From positions 1 through 41,396 of the forward strand of contig CAKKRM010000171.1 in the NCBI GenBank assembly GCA_919902735.1: a stretch of DNA of 41,396 bases, given 5' to 3'. Source of the DNA: Anaerolineales bacterium (lineage in GTDB: Bacteria; Chloroflexota; Anaerolineae; Anaerolineales; Villigracilaceae). Below are positions 7,115-14,635 of this stretch, in pieces (positions within the stretch are counted from its first letter, which is position 1; every line of letters begins with the position of its first letter). The translations under genes and the position numbers were made by a program. A model generated the notes under the pieces. That model saw only the letters and a program-made list of their open reading frames with translations, searched no databases and was not told where the DNA came from.

Positions 7115-8236
7115 TCATCCCCTCTCGCGCAATTCGACGGGGAAATATTTATCCTTCAAACCCAAAAAGGGTTTTTCAATCGCAAAATAACTTGCCGATG
7201 CAATCGCAACTGTGCCGATAAAAGATAAAATCGCCACAAGCGGGGCAACTACTTCCTCGCGCACGCCAAAGTCACGTATTCGGCCTGCAAACCAGATGAT
7301 GGGAAAGTGATACACATACAATCCATACGATATTTTTCCAAGGTATTGCAGAGGGGGCCAATCCAGAAATCGAACGAACATTTTCTCATGAACCACGCAG
7401 TAAATCAGAACCGCAAACCAGTAATTGAGCAAGGTATAAGCCCAGATAAATTGATAGCCATTGGGCAGGGTAACCGGGTATCCCAGGGCAGAAATGGGTC
7501 CCATTGTGCCAATCGCTGCGTATTGGGTTGCCAACCCGATCAAAGGCAGGGCGATGCCAATATATAAAAATTGTTTTCGGGCATTGGGGATCGAAAAGCG
7601 GGTGATGTATGCGCCAAACGCGAACGCATCCACATGGCTGAACGGGAGGGGGTAAATGGCAAGCGCCGCAGGGTCACGCAACGAAGCAATAAAACCTGAT
7701 TGATGGATAAAAAACAGGGTCATACGAAAGACCGGCCCGGCAAGGATGCCTGCCAGGAATAATTTTTTGAGCGATCTCTCCGGAACAAGAAAAATCAGCA
7801 AGGGCCAAAATATATAGAATTGTTCCTCCACCGAAAGCGACCAGAGGTGGTCGAGAAATCGGGAAGGGCTGAACCCTTCAGACGCGGAGAAAAAATCATA
7901 CAAGTACAAAACCGCATACCAGGCCTGTTTCACAAAAACCTGCATGACATTCGGTTTATATCGAACCGAAACCAGCCATGTGGTGAGCGCCAGCATTACC
8001 AGCAGGTAAAAATAATAGAGGGGGAAAATTCTCAGGAAACGCCTGCCATAGAACTTCAGGAAATACTCTTTCGCAGAAAGCGCCCCCTTCATTCGCAGGA
8101 GGATGCCCGTAATCAAATAGCCGGACAACACAAAGAAGAGCTGTACCCCCATCCATCCAAATTGAAGGTAATCAACATGCAGTCCAAAAAGGACCAGGAA
8201 GGCAACCGCCCGCAATCCGTCGAGGCCAGGAATCAT
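7115..8236 (-). CDS. Acyltransferase 3 family membrane protein (OafA/YrhL-like)
   Basis: This 373-residue integral membrane acyltransferase is likely to O-acetylate cell-surface polysaccharide or lipid head groups. It opens with IPGLDGLRAVAFLVLFGLH, which holds the Arg-X10-His motif (R9, H20) needed for acyl transfer, followed by FFVLSGYLITG and RRFLRIFPLYY. About ten hydrophobic segments run to the C-terminus, including the usual SYGLYVYHFP and FAIEKPFLGLK. The frame can be extended three codons to a TTG, but the ATG at 8236 fits the promoter 8 nt upstream. It is transcribed on its own, convergent with the genes before it and divergent from the flavoprotein gene. Confidence 0.92.
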   Translation of the reverse strand: MIPGLDGLRAVAFLVLFGLHVDYLQFGWMGVQLFFVLSGYLITGILLRMKGALSAKEYFLKFYGRRFLRIFPLYYFYLLVMLALTTWLVSVRYKPNVMQVFVKQAWYAVLYLYDFFSASEGFSPSRFLDHLWSLSVEEQFYIFWPLLIFLVPERSLKKLFLAGILAGPVFRMTLFFIHQSGFIASLRDPAALAIYPLPFSHVDAFAFGAYITRFSIPNARKQFLYIGIALPLIGLATQYAAIGTMGPISALGYPVTLPNGYQFIWAYTLLNYWFAVLIYCVVHEKMFVRFLDWPPLQYLGKISYGLYVYHFPIIWFAGRIRDFGVREEVVAPLVAILSFIGTVAIASASYFAIEKPFLGLKDKYFPVELRERG

Positions 8237-8244
8237 AGGCCGCA

Positions 8245-8273
8245 ATTGAAATCCAATATGGGGCTGCTGTCAA
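8245..8273 (-). promoter_or_regulatory. Promoter of the acyltransferase gene
   Basis: On the minus strand TTGACA (8273-8268) and TTCAAT (8250-8245) are 17 nt apart. The ATG at 8236 begins 8 nt after the -10 box, the same spacing as at marR. Confidence 0.55.
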
Positions 8274-8481
8274 GAAAACAACGGATTTTAAATCGGGGGA
8301 ATTCTGGCGGATGAGAGCGGATCATTCATCTTAACAAGCTGGTAATCAATTCTGCCAGTTTTTTCAAGCTGACGGGTTCGCGAGCTATTCAAGCAGGCGG
8401 TGGCCGCTTTCGCTGATCACATCAGCACAATTGCAGGCGCTCAATTTTTATTGCAGGTTAGCAGGTATACTCAGACAACTT

Positions 8482-9750
8482 ATGGCAAACTACATCACCA
8501 CCAAATGGGACGTTATCGTCGCGGGCGGCGGGCCTGCGGGTTTCTTCGCCGCGATCCGCTGTGCGGAGTTGAACCCAGACCTGCACGTGTTAATTCTTGA
8601 AAAATCCAGCCAGACGCTGGGCAAAGTTTTAATCTCCGGCGGCGGGCGCTGCAATGTGACCCACGCCTGCTTCGACCCCGCGCAGCTCATCACCTACTAC
8701 CCGCGCGGCGGCATGGCCTTGCGCGGCGCATTCACCCGTTTTCAACCATTGGACACGGTCAAATGGTTTGAAACGCACGGCGTGAAATTGAAAGCCGAAT
8801 CAGACAACCGCATGTTTCCCATCACCGACTCGGCCAAGACCATTGCAGACATCCTGCTTTTCGAGGCGAAGAATGCCGGGGTGAAGGTGCATGTTGGCGC
8901 AACCCTGCTCAAGGCAGAGAAAAACCCAAAGGGCGGATTCAAGCTCGAGGTTAGGAACGCGAGCGTTGAGCCCAGTCGAAACGAAGCGAACGTTCTTCCT
9001 CTCCAAACAAAAAAATTATTAATCGCCACGGGCAGCGATTCCAAAACGCGCGAGATCGTCAAATCGCTTGGGCATTCGATTGAAGAGCCTGTGCCTTCAC
9101 TTTTTACGTTCAACGTGAAAGACAAACGCATCGACGGGCTGGCGGGCGTAGCCGTTGAGAACGTGACCCTCAAAATGGACGCGCTCACGCAAAGCGGCCC
9201 GATGCTCATCACCCACTGGGGATTGAGCGGCCCCGCCGTGCTGAGACTCTCCGCCTGGGGCGCGCGCATTTTGTTCGACAAAAAATATCGCTCCATCTTA
9301 ACTGTCAACTGGCTCGGCGACTATAAGTTTGATGCCACGCTGGAAATTTTACAGCGCAACAAAAACTGGCCTGAAAGCGCGCGCAAAAAAATCGCAACGC
9401 AGCCTGCCTTCTCGCAAATCCCGATTCGCCTGTGGAAGCAATTAACGGATTTCATCGGCGATAAAAACTGGGGAGACATTACCAAAGCCGAGTTGCGAAA
9501 ACTCGCCGAGGAATTAACTACGGGGCAATTTGAAATTTTAGGCAAGGGACAATTCAAGGAAGAGTTCGTCACCTGCGGCGGCGTGAATTTGGATGAAGTG
9601 GATTTCAAAACCATGCAAAGCCGCATCGTGGAAGATTTATTTTTTGCAGGTGAAGTTCTAGATATCGACGGCATCACGGGTGGCTTCAATTTCCAATCAT
9701 CATGGACGACAGGTTGGCTGGCGGGGAGTGCAATATCTTCTGCAGATTAA
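8482..9750 (+). CDS. FAD-dependent oxidoreductase, HI0933/BaiN/YhiN family
   Basis: This 422-residue flavoprotein opens with WDVIVAGGGPAGFFAAIRCA, an FAD-binding Rossmann motif (GGGPAG at 15-20), followed by the family hallmark GKVLISGGGRCNVTH. The C-terminal signature DIDGITGGFNFQSSWTTGWL closes the FAD site. Family members are NAD(P)H-dependent; BaiN reduces bile-acid intermediates, but most members have unknown substrates, so no specific role is assigned. I chose the ATG at 8482 over 8431 because the family begins a few residues before the Rossmann motif. A TATACT box ends 10 nt before this ATG. Residues about 158-172 (NASVEPSRNEANV) are encoded by an inverted-repeat-like segment and look like an inserted repeat. 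Confidence 0.9.
   Translation: MANYITTKWDVIVAGGGPAGFFAAIRCAELNPDLHVLILEKSSQTLGKVLISGGGRCNVTHACFDPAQLITYYPRGGMALRGAFTRFQPLDTVKWFETHGVKLKAESDNRMFPITDSAKTIADILLFEAKNAGVKVHVGATLLKAEKNPKGGFKLEVRNASVEPSRNEANVLPLQTKKLLIATGSDSKTREIVKSLGHSIEEPVPSLFTFNVKDKRIDGLAGVAVENVTLKMDALTQSGPMLITHWGLSGPAVLRLSAWGARILFDKKYRSILTVNWLGDYKFDATLEILQRNKNWPESARKKIATQPAFSQIPIRLWKQLTDFIGDKNWGDITKAELRKLAEELTTGQFEILGKGQFKEEFVTCGGVNLDEVDFKTMQSRIVEDLFFAGEVLDIDGITGGFNFQSSWTTGWLAGSAISSAD
8953..8998. repeat. Possible in-frame repeat insertion in the BaiN-like gene
   Basis: The segment starts GGAACGCGAGCGTTGAGCC and ends GAAGCGAACGTTC, with GAACG/CGTTC ends in inverse orientation. Its CAGTCGAAACGAAGCG core resembles intergenic repeats. 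It encodes a hydrophilic loop between two recognised FAD-domain blocks. Confidence 0.4.
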
Positions 9751-9774
9751 TAAATGCACTACCGCTTCAGGTGT

Positions 9775-9842
9775 GATTCCCTGAGCGAAGCGAAGGGTCT
9801 CTACTTCTGAAATCCGAGATTCTTCGCTTCGCTCAGAATGAC
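9775..9842. repeat. Palindromic repeat, GTCATTCTGAGCG family
   Basis: CTGAGCGAAGCGAAG and CTTCGCTTCGCTCAG form perfect inverted arms, and the element ends AGAATGACAT. It lies just after the BaiN-like gene and could act as its transcription end or RNA-stabilising hairpin. Confidence 0.75.
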
Positions 9843-9926
9843 ATTACTCAAAGTAATTTTTCCATTGACCATCTGCGCATCATCCCGTAAAATCTCCTCT
9901 TGAAAATTATATATAATTTAAATAAT

Positions 9927-10015
9927 GTCATTGCGAGAAGCGCTCTTGTTCTTCGCGACGAAGCAATCTCCACTTATTATTGGAGACTGCTTCGCAAAAA
10001 CCCGCTCGCAGTGAC
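9927..10015. repeat. Palindromic repeat, GTCATTGCGAG family
   Basis: GTCATTGCGAG with GAAGCAATCTCCA on the left mirrors TGGAGACTGCTTCG with CTCGCAGTGAC on the right. It ends 13 bp before the next start codon, so it lies in the promoter or leader of the gene at 10029. Confidence 0.75.
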
Positions 10016-10028
10016 GTGAAAGGTAACC

Positions 10029-10319
10029 ATGGCAAAATACCGCATCATGTACTGGAAGCACATCCCCCAATCCTTTACCGTTGAAGGCGATGGCCGCACA
10101 GTAAAAAAACAACTCTCCCAAAAAATTCAAAACGCAATTGACGCGTACGCGATGGCAGTCGGCGCAACCTCCACAACCGATTACGCCAAGGAATACAAAC
10201 GTGGCGAATGGATCGAACGCGACGGCTCTCCCGAAGAAGTTGCAGATGCGCTTCTTTTCGAGCTGGAAACTGAGTTTGCAAAAATTGAGATTCCACGTTG
10301 GGACAGCGTTTCCCAATAA
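10029..10319 (+). CDS. Small conserved protein resembling the 'virulence factor' domain family (PF13769)
   Basis: This 96-residue soluble protein begins MAKYRIMYWKHIPQSFTVEG and contains TTDYAKEYKRGEWIERDGSP. I associate this pattern with the small Pfam family named 'virulence factor'; the assignment is from memory of the pattern. In several bacteria such genes sit beside corrinoid-dependent methyltransferases and a RamA-like activator, and the same arrangement is found here. A helper role in corrinoid methyl transfer is therefore more plausible than virulence. The start is preceded by GTGAAAGGTAACC. It is followed by the ASKHA activator gene after 59 bp. No catalytic motif is visible. Confidence 0.72.
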   Translation: MAKYRIMYWKHIPQSFTVEGDGRTVKKQLSQKIQNAIDAYAMAVGATSTTDYAKEYKRGEWIERDGSPEEVADALLFELETEFAKIEIPRWDSVSQ

Positions 10320-10320
10320 T

Positions 10321-10364
10321 GACGACGGACGATAGACCGCAGACCGTGGTTAATCGTCCGTCGT
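10321..10364. repeat. Inverted repeat between the small protein and activator genes
   Basis: GACGACGGACGAT (10321-10333) and ATCGTCCGTCGTC (10352-10364) are perfect 13-bp inverted arms. The hairpin fills most of the gap and leaves a poor ribosome binding site before the next ATG. Confidence 0.7.
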
Positions 10365-10378
10365 CAATCGTCAACCCT

Positions 10379-12466
10379 ATGACCCAAAAACACACCATCA
10401 TCCTGCAACCCTCCGGCAGCCGTGGACAAGTGGAAGAAGGCATGTCCGTCCGTTCTGCCGCGCGCGAGCTTGGCGTGGAGATCGAATCGATTTGTGCCGA
10501 GAACGCCACCTGTGGCAAGTGTATGGTCTTAATTGAAGAAGGCCGCTTCGAGAAGTACAACATTGACTCGAAACAAGAGAACGTCTCCCCTGTTTCAACG
10601 GAGGAGGCCGCCTACTTTGCACGCCGACCCAAGCTGTTGAAAGACAAAGGCTGGGAAGTAGGACAGGTGCGTCTCTCCTGCCAATGCAAAATTCAAGGCG
10701 ATGTGCTCATTAACGTCCCCGAAGAAAGCCGTGGCAACAAACAGATCGTCCGCAAGAGCGCCACGGAGCGCGCAATCGAAGTCAAGCCTTCCGTGCGAAA
10801 ATATCTAGTGACGATGACGCCGCCCAATTTGGAACGTCCCATTGCAGATTGGGAACGCCTCGCCAAAGGACTCGAAACTTCGATGGCATTGGTGCGCGGC
10901 ACGGAAGAAAAGCTCCCGCGCTGGTATGAGTTAAATATTGATTATCAATGCCTGCGTTCACTCTCTTCCACTTTGCGTGAGGCAAAATGGAACGTGACCG
11001 TTTCCGTCTGGCAGGATAAGGAAGTCATCGAAGTTCAGGCAGGATATGTAGAAGATAGCTACGGCGCGGCTGTGGACATTGGCTCCACAACCGTTGCGCT
11101 TTATCTATGTAATTTGAGAACTGGAGAAATGCTGGCCGCTGAATCGGAAATGAATCCACAAATTGTGTACGGCGAAGATGTCATGTCTCGTATTCAGTAT
11201 GCGATTGAAAACAAAGACGGTTTGGAGAAGCTGCACAAGGCGATCATTTCCACGCTGAACAAATTGTTAAAACAGGCCGTCAAATCGGCAAACACACGGA
11301 CACCCGAGGAGATTGCTTCGGGGACGAGCACCCCTCGCAATGACATGAAGGTGGAGGAAATTTTGGAAATGGTCTTGGTTGGAAATTCCACCATGCATCA
11401 TGTCTTGTTGAATCTTCATCCGAAAGATCTGGGGCTTGCGCCGTTTGTGCCGACCATTCACAAATCGATGGACATCAAAGCGCGTGAATTGGGATTGCAT
11501 ATCAATCCATCGGGCAATATCCATGTATTGCCCACCATCGCATCCTTCGTCGGCGCGGACACGAGCGCGATGATCGTCGCCGAAGAACCGCACAAGCAGG
11601 ATGAGAATTGGCTGTTGATCGATGTAGGCACGAATGCAGAATTAATTCTCGGAAATCGAAAGCGATTGGTTTGCACATCCACGCCCACCGGCCCTGCGCT
11701 CGAAGGCGCACATGTGGAATATGGAATGCGGGCTGCGCCTGGGGCTATGGAACGCATCGAAATTAATGAGAATACGCTGGAACCAAAATATAAAGTCATC
11801 GGCGTGACGGGTTGGAATACGGAACATGCCGAGTTCAAAGGTCAGGTCAAAGGGATTTGCGGGTCTGCGATCATCGACGGAGTGGCGGAATTATTCCGGG
11901 CGGGGATTGTGGATTCTCGGGGCAAGTTCAAGACCGGGCTTGAGTCGACGCGGATTCGAAAGGGAGAAAGCGGCTGGGAGTATGTCATTGCCTGGGCCGA
12001 GGAAACATCCATTGGACGCGACATCCCCATGACTCAACAGGATGTACGTCAAATCCAATTGGCGAAGGCGGCCTTGTTCACCGCGGCGCGTACATTATTA
12101 AATCGCAGCGGTTTGGAATCTCCTGATAAAATCATCCTCGCTGGCGGTTTTGGAAGTTACATTGATAAAGAGAAAGCCATGCTGATTGGCTTGATCCCTG
12201 ATTGCGAGTTGGAAAATGTTTACGCAGTTGGAAACGCAGCGGGTGACGGAGCGCGCATTGCCTTGTTGAATGTCGAGAAACGCAACGAGATCGACGAAGT
12301 AACCCGCAAAGTGGAACGCTTTGAATTGCCCACCGACCCTGAATTCCAAAATCAATTCATGCTGGCGACGAGCTTCCCGCACATGAGCGAGCCATTTCCA
12401 CATATCGCGCATTTAATTCCCAATCGAGTTGCGGATCCAATGGCAAAGAATTTCATGGGCAAATAA
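10379..12466 (+). CDS. [2Fe-2S] ASKHA corrinoid activation protein (RamA-like, DUF4445)
   Basis: Proteins of this family use ATP and a low-potential electron to reduce inactive cob(II)alamin on a corrinoid protein back to cob(I)alamin. This 695-residue protein starts with a ferredoxin domain whose ligands are C39, C45 and C48 (CAENATCGKC), plus C101 or C103 in LSCQC. The ATPase domain follows: AAVDIGSTTVALYL (phosphate 1), VLVGNSTMHHVLLNLHP, LLIDVGTNAELIL, TPTGPALEGAHVEYGMRAAP and ILAGGFGSYIDKEKAMLIG. I chose the ATG at 10379 because the extension to 10298 overlaps the preceding gene and the inverted repeat. Residues about 310-322 are encoded by an in-frame copy of the GTCATTGCGAG repeat. The homocysteine methyltransferase gene follows 91 bp downstream. 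Confidence 0.88.
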   Translation: MTQKHTIILQPSGSRGQVEEGMSVRSAARELGVEIESICAENATCGKCMVLIEEGRFEKYNIDSKQENVSPVSTEEAAYFARRPKLLKDKGWEVGQVRLSCQCKIQGDVLINVPEESRGNKQIVRKSATERAIEVKPSVRKYLVTMTPPNLERPIADWERLAKGLETSMALVRGTEEKLPRWYELNIDYQCLRSLSSTLREAKWNVTVSVWQDKEVIEVQAGYVEDSYGAAVDIGSTTVALYLCNLRTGEMLAAESEMNPQIVYGEDVMSRIQYAIENKDGLEKLHKAIISTLNKLLKQAVKSANTRTPEEIASGTSTPRNDMKVEEILEMVLVGNSTMHHVLLNLHPKDLGLAPFVPTIHKSMDIKARELGLHINPSGNIHVLPTIASFVGADTSAMIVAEEPHKQDENWLLIDVGTNAELILGNRKRLVCTSTPTGPALEGAHVEYGMRAAPGAMERIEINENTLEPKYKVIGVTGWNTEHAEFKGQVKGICGSAIIDGVAELFRAGIVDSRGKFKTGLESTRIRKGESGWEYVIAWAEETSIGRDIPMTQQDVRQIQLAKAALFTAARTLLNRSGLESPDKIILAGGFGSYIDKEKAMLIGLIPDCELENVYAVGNAAGDGARIALLNVEKRNEIDEVTRKVERFELPTDPEFQNQFMLATSFPHMSEPFPHIAHLIPNRVADPMAKNFMGK
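11308..11344 (-). repeat. In-frame copy of the GTCATTGCGAG repeat inside the activator gene
   Basis: Read on the minus strand the segment is GTCATTGCGAGGGG followed by GAAGCAATCTCC. These are the same arms as the intergenic elements at 4841-4881 and 9927-10015. It is translated as a hydrophilic loop (about EEIASGTSTPRND) just before the GNSTMHH block of the ATPase domain. Confidence 0.7.
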
Positions 12467-12487
12467 AAAATCTTTAACCACGAAGGA

Positions 12488-12537
12488 CACGAAGTGTCAC
12501 GAAGGAAAACCTTAGTGCCCCTTCGTGACACTTCGTG
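12488..12537. repeat. Perfect 18-bp inverted repeat between activator and methyltransferase genes
   Basis: CACGAAGTGTCACGAAGG (12488-12505) pairs with CCTTCGTGACACTTCGTG (12520-12537) across a 14-base spacer. The hairpin lacks a T-run, so it looks more like a repeat element or mRNA processing hairpin than a terminator. Confidence 0.75.
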
Positions 12538-12557
12538 GTGAAAAATAGGAGAGCAGG

Positions 12558-13439
12558 ATGAATAAGTTTTTGGAGCGTTTGAACGGCGGGGAAATTCTCG
12601 TTGCGGATGGGGCAACGGGTTCGAATTTGCAAAAGATGGGTCTCAAGCCTGGCAAGCCGCCAGAGGATCTCATCATCGACGACCCCGACACTATTTTGAA
12701 TTTGGCGAGTTCCTTCGCCAAGGCAGGCTCGGATATTATTTTGACCTGCACCTTCGGCGGCACCCGCATGAGGATGAAGGATTCAAAATATCAGGATCGG
12801 ACTCCGGAAGTGAACATGCGCGCGGCGGAGATCGCTCGCAAAGCCGCCTCTTTACGTAACGGAGGGCTGGTCGCTGGTTCTATGGGCCCCGTCGGCGCTT
12901 TGATAAAGCCCTACGGTCCGCTGGAAGCGGATGATGTGAAAACCACCTTTGCCGAACAAGCCAAAGCCCTTGCCGATGGCGGCGTGGACTTGTTGGTGAT
13001 CGAAACCATGTTCTCGTTTGAAGAAACGACTGCCGCATTTGAAGGCGCACGCTCCGTCACTGACCTGCCCATCGTGGTCTCCTTCAGCTACGACCGTGGC
13101 ACACGCACAATGATGGGCGTGAAGCCGAAGGATGTGATGAAACGTTATACAGAAATGGGCGCAACCCTCGTTGGCGCGAATTGCGGAAATACATTGGCAA
13201 ACATGGAACTTGTTGTCAAAGAATATGCAGATACTGTGCCCAACTTCCCACTGTGGGTCAAGCCGAATGCTGGCGTCCCGCACATGGACATCGAGACCGA
13301 GCAGGGCGTGTATGACATGGGTCCCGAAGACATGGCAAATTACGCAAAGAAGTATGTTGAGTTGGGTGCAAAGGTCGTGGGCGGCTGTTGCGGGAATACG
13401 CCCGAGCATATTGCGGCGATTGCGAAGACTGTGAAGTAG
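12558..13439 (+). CDS. Homocysteine S-methyltransferase domain protein (MetH-N/BHMT-like)
   Basis: This 293-residue barrel corresponds to the homocysteine-binding domain of cobalamin-dependent methionine synthase or betaine-homocysteine methyltransferase. It opens with ILVADGATGSNLQKMGL, the family start. The zinc-thiolate site is complete, with C209 in VGANCGN and the pair C277/C278 in GGCCGNTPEH. It lacks the folate, cobalamin and activation domains of full-length MetH (about 1,200 residues), so the methyl group must come from a separate methylated corrinoid protein or another donor. Sitting between a corrinoid activator and an MtaA-like enzyme, it probably forms part of a split methionine synthase or a methyl-transfer route. 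The ribosome binding site is TAGGAGAGCAGG. Confidence 0.87.
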   Translation: MNKFLERLNGGEILVADGATGSNLQKMGLKPGKPPEDLIIDDPDTILNLASSFAKAGSDIILTCTFGGTRMRMKDSKYQDRTPEVNMRAAEIARKAASLRNGGLVAGSMGPVGALIKPYGPLEADDVKTTFAEQAKALADGGVDLLVIETMFSFEETTAAFEGARSVTDLPIVVSFSYDRGTRTMMGVKPKDVMKRYTEMGATLVGANCGNTLANMELVVKEYADTVPNFPLWVKPNAGVPHMDIETEQGVYDMGPEDMANYAKKYVELGAKVVGGCCGNTPEHIAAIAKTVK

Positions 13440-13490
13440 TGCGTAGCGGGAAGTAAAAAGTAAAAAGTGGTCAGTGAACAGTAATCAGTG

Positions 13491-13535
13491 ACGGATTACG
13501 AATTAACGGAAAACGTAGTTCGTAATCCGTAATTT
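13491..13535 (+). terminator. Inverted repeat with T-run, possible terminator
   Basis: ACGGATTACGAA (13491-13502) and TTCGTAATCCGT (13519-13530) are perfect 12-bp arms followed by AATTTTTT. It could end transcription of the homocysteine methyltransferase gene, or attenuate the next gene, which starts 14 bp later. The AT-rich run before it (AAGTAAAAAGTAAAAAG) looks repeat-derived. Confidence 0.5.
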
Positions 13536-13549
13536 TTTAAAGGTGAGCC

Positions 13550-14539
13550 ATGCGTGAAAAGATACTCGGTCTGTTATCTGGCAAAAAAATAGACGAACAG
13601 TCTGCTTTTAGCGGGTTGATTCACGTCACAGCAGAAGGGCTGGAACGTGAAGGATTAATCTTTCACGAAATCCATAAAGACGCGCAGAAGATGGCGAAGG
13701 CGGCGGCGAGCACGTTTCGTTTGACAGGGATGCCATCCGCGACGCTGCCGTTGGATTTATGTGCTCCTGCCGAGGCGTTGGGCGCGGAGTTGAATTTTTA
13801 CGAAGGCAGCGAGTTTCAATTTCCGCAGGTGAGGGGGGCGTTGGTTGAAAGCATAAAAGAGATTAGAGAATTAGAGATTAGAGATTGGGGGAGGGGGAGA
13901 TTGCCGATTATCTGTGAAGCGATTGGGTTGGTGAAGGATGATATTGGCAGGGAGGTTGTTATTTCAGGGATGATACCGGGGCCGTACACTTTGCTTTTGT
14001 ATCTTTGCAATCCACGGAATTTATTTATTGAAATGAAGAAGGAACCACATGCGGTTCTTGATGCACTCTTTCATCTTTCTTCTTTCCTTTCTCAAATCGG
14101 TCAGGCCTATCGAAAGGCAGGCGCAGACTTTATCACCATCCACGAGATGGGCGGGTCGCCGGGGTTTATTGGGCCTGCGAAATTCGAGCAGTTCGTTTTG
14201 CCTGTGTTGAAGGCCCTGCATGAAAAATTACCAGCGCCGCGCGTGCTGTCTGTGTGCGGGAATACGAACAAGGCGATGCATTTGCTGGCACAAGCTGGGG
14301 CTGATGCGATCTCAGTAGACCAGACGAATGATCTTGCGGCATCCCGCGCGATGTTGAAAAATATGCTGCTGTTTGGGAATATCGATCCCGTAGGGACGCT
14401 GTGGCGGGGAGAAAATGCCCAGGTCGTTGAAGCAGTTGTCAGCGCGAAAGAGGCGGGGGTGGATGCAGTCTGGCCGGGCTGTGATTTGGTCGTTCAAACT
14501 CCGATTGAAAATATCAAATTGATGACAGTCAGTCTATAA
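13550..14539 (+). CDS. MtaA/uroporphyrinogen-decarboxylase-like methyltransferase
   Basis: This 329-residue TIM-barrel protein belongs to the UroD/MtaA superfamily. Members with a corrinoid partner move methyl groups between a methylated corrinoid and a thiol such as coenzyme M or homocysteine. Recognisable blocks are GPYTLLLYL, DFITIHEMGGSPGFIGP, CGNTNKAMHLLAQAGADAISVD, NIDPVGTL and GCDLVVQTPIENIKLM. The usual zinc site is His-X-Cys with a distant Cys; here the second and third ligands are C236 and C311, but the expected His position is Ser (LSVCGN). The start follows AAAGGTGAGCC. It is the last gene of the one-carbon cluster. Residues about 104-113 come from a GAGATTAGA-type tandem repeat and may be an inserted element. 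A metal-free variant with another substrate is possible. Confidence 0.83.
   Translation: MREKILGLLSGKKIDEQSAFSGLIHVTAEGLEREGLIFHEIHKDAQKMAKAAASTFRLTGMPSATLPLDLCAPAEALGAELNFYEGSEFQFPQVRGALVESIKEIRELEIRDWGRGRLPIICEAIGLVKDDIGREVVISGMIPGPYTLLLYLCNPRNLFIEMKKEPHAVLDALFHLSSFLSQIGQAYRKAGADFITIHEMGGSPGFIGPAKFEQFVLPVLKALHEKLPAPRVLSVCGNTNKAMHLLAQAGADAISVDQTNDLAASRAMLKNMLLFGNIDPVGTLWRGENAQVVEAVVSAKEAGVDAVWPGCDLVVQTPIENIKLMTVSL
13859..13888. repeat. GAGATTAGA-type short tandem repeat inside the mtaA-like gene
   Basis: The unit GAGATTAGA repeats imperfectly (GAGATTAGAGAATTAGAGAT and onward), giving the low-complexity residues EIRELEIRDWG. The segment falls between conserved barrel elements. Confidence 0.5.
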
Positions 14540-14574
14540 CGGCCTGTTTTTTATTCAAATTTACAGCGCTTGTC

Positions 14575-14603
14575 TTGACGCTTTAAACGTGATGTGCTAC
14601 CAT
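14575..14603 (+). promoter_or_regulatory. Promoter of the LysM lipoprotein gene
   Basis: TTGACG (14575-14580) and TACCAT (14598-14603) are 17 nt apart, about 32 nt before the start codon. This gene has a normal leader with a GAGGAGAATCT ribosome binding site. Confidence 0.55.
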
Positions 14604-14635
14604 CCTTTGTTGATTATGATGAATGAGGAGAATCT

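Noticed and set aside
10298-10378. Upstream extension of the corrinoid activator
   Set aside because: It overlaps the preceding gene and consists of the inverted repeat. The ferredoxin domain begins properly after the ATG at 10379.
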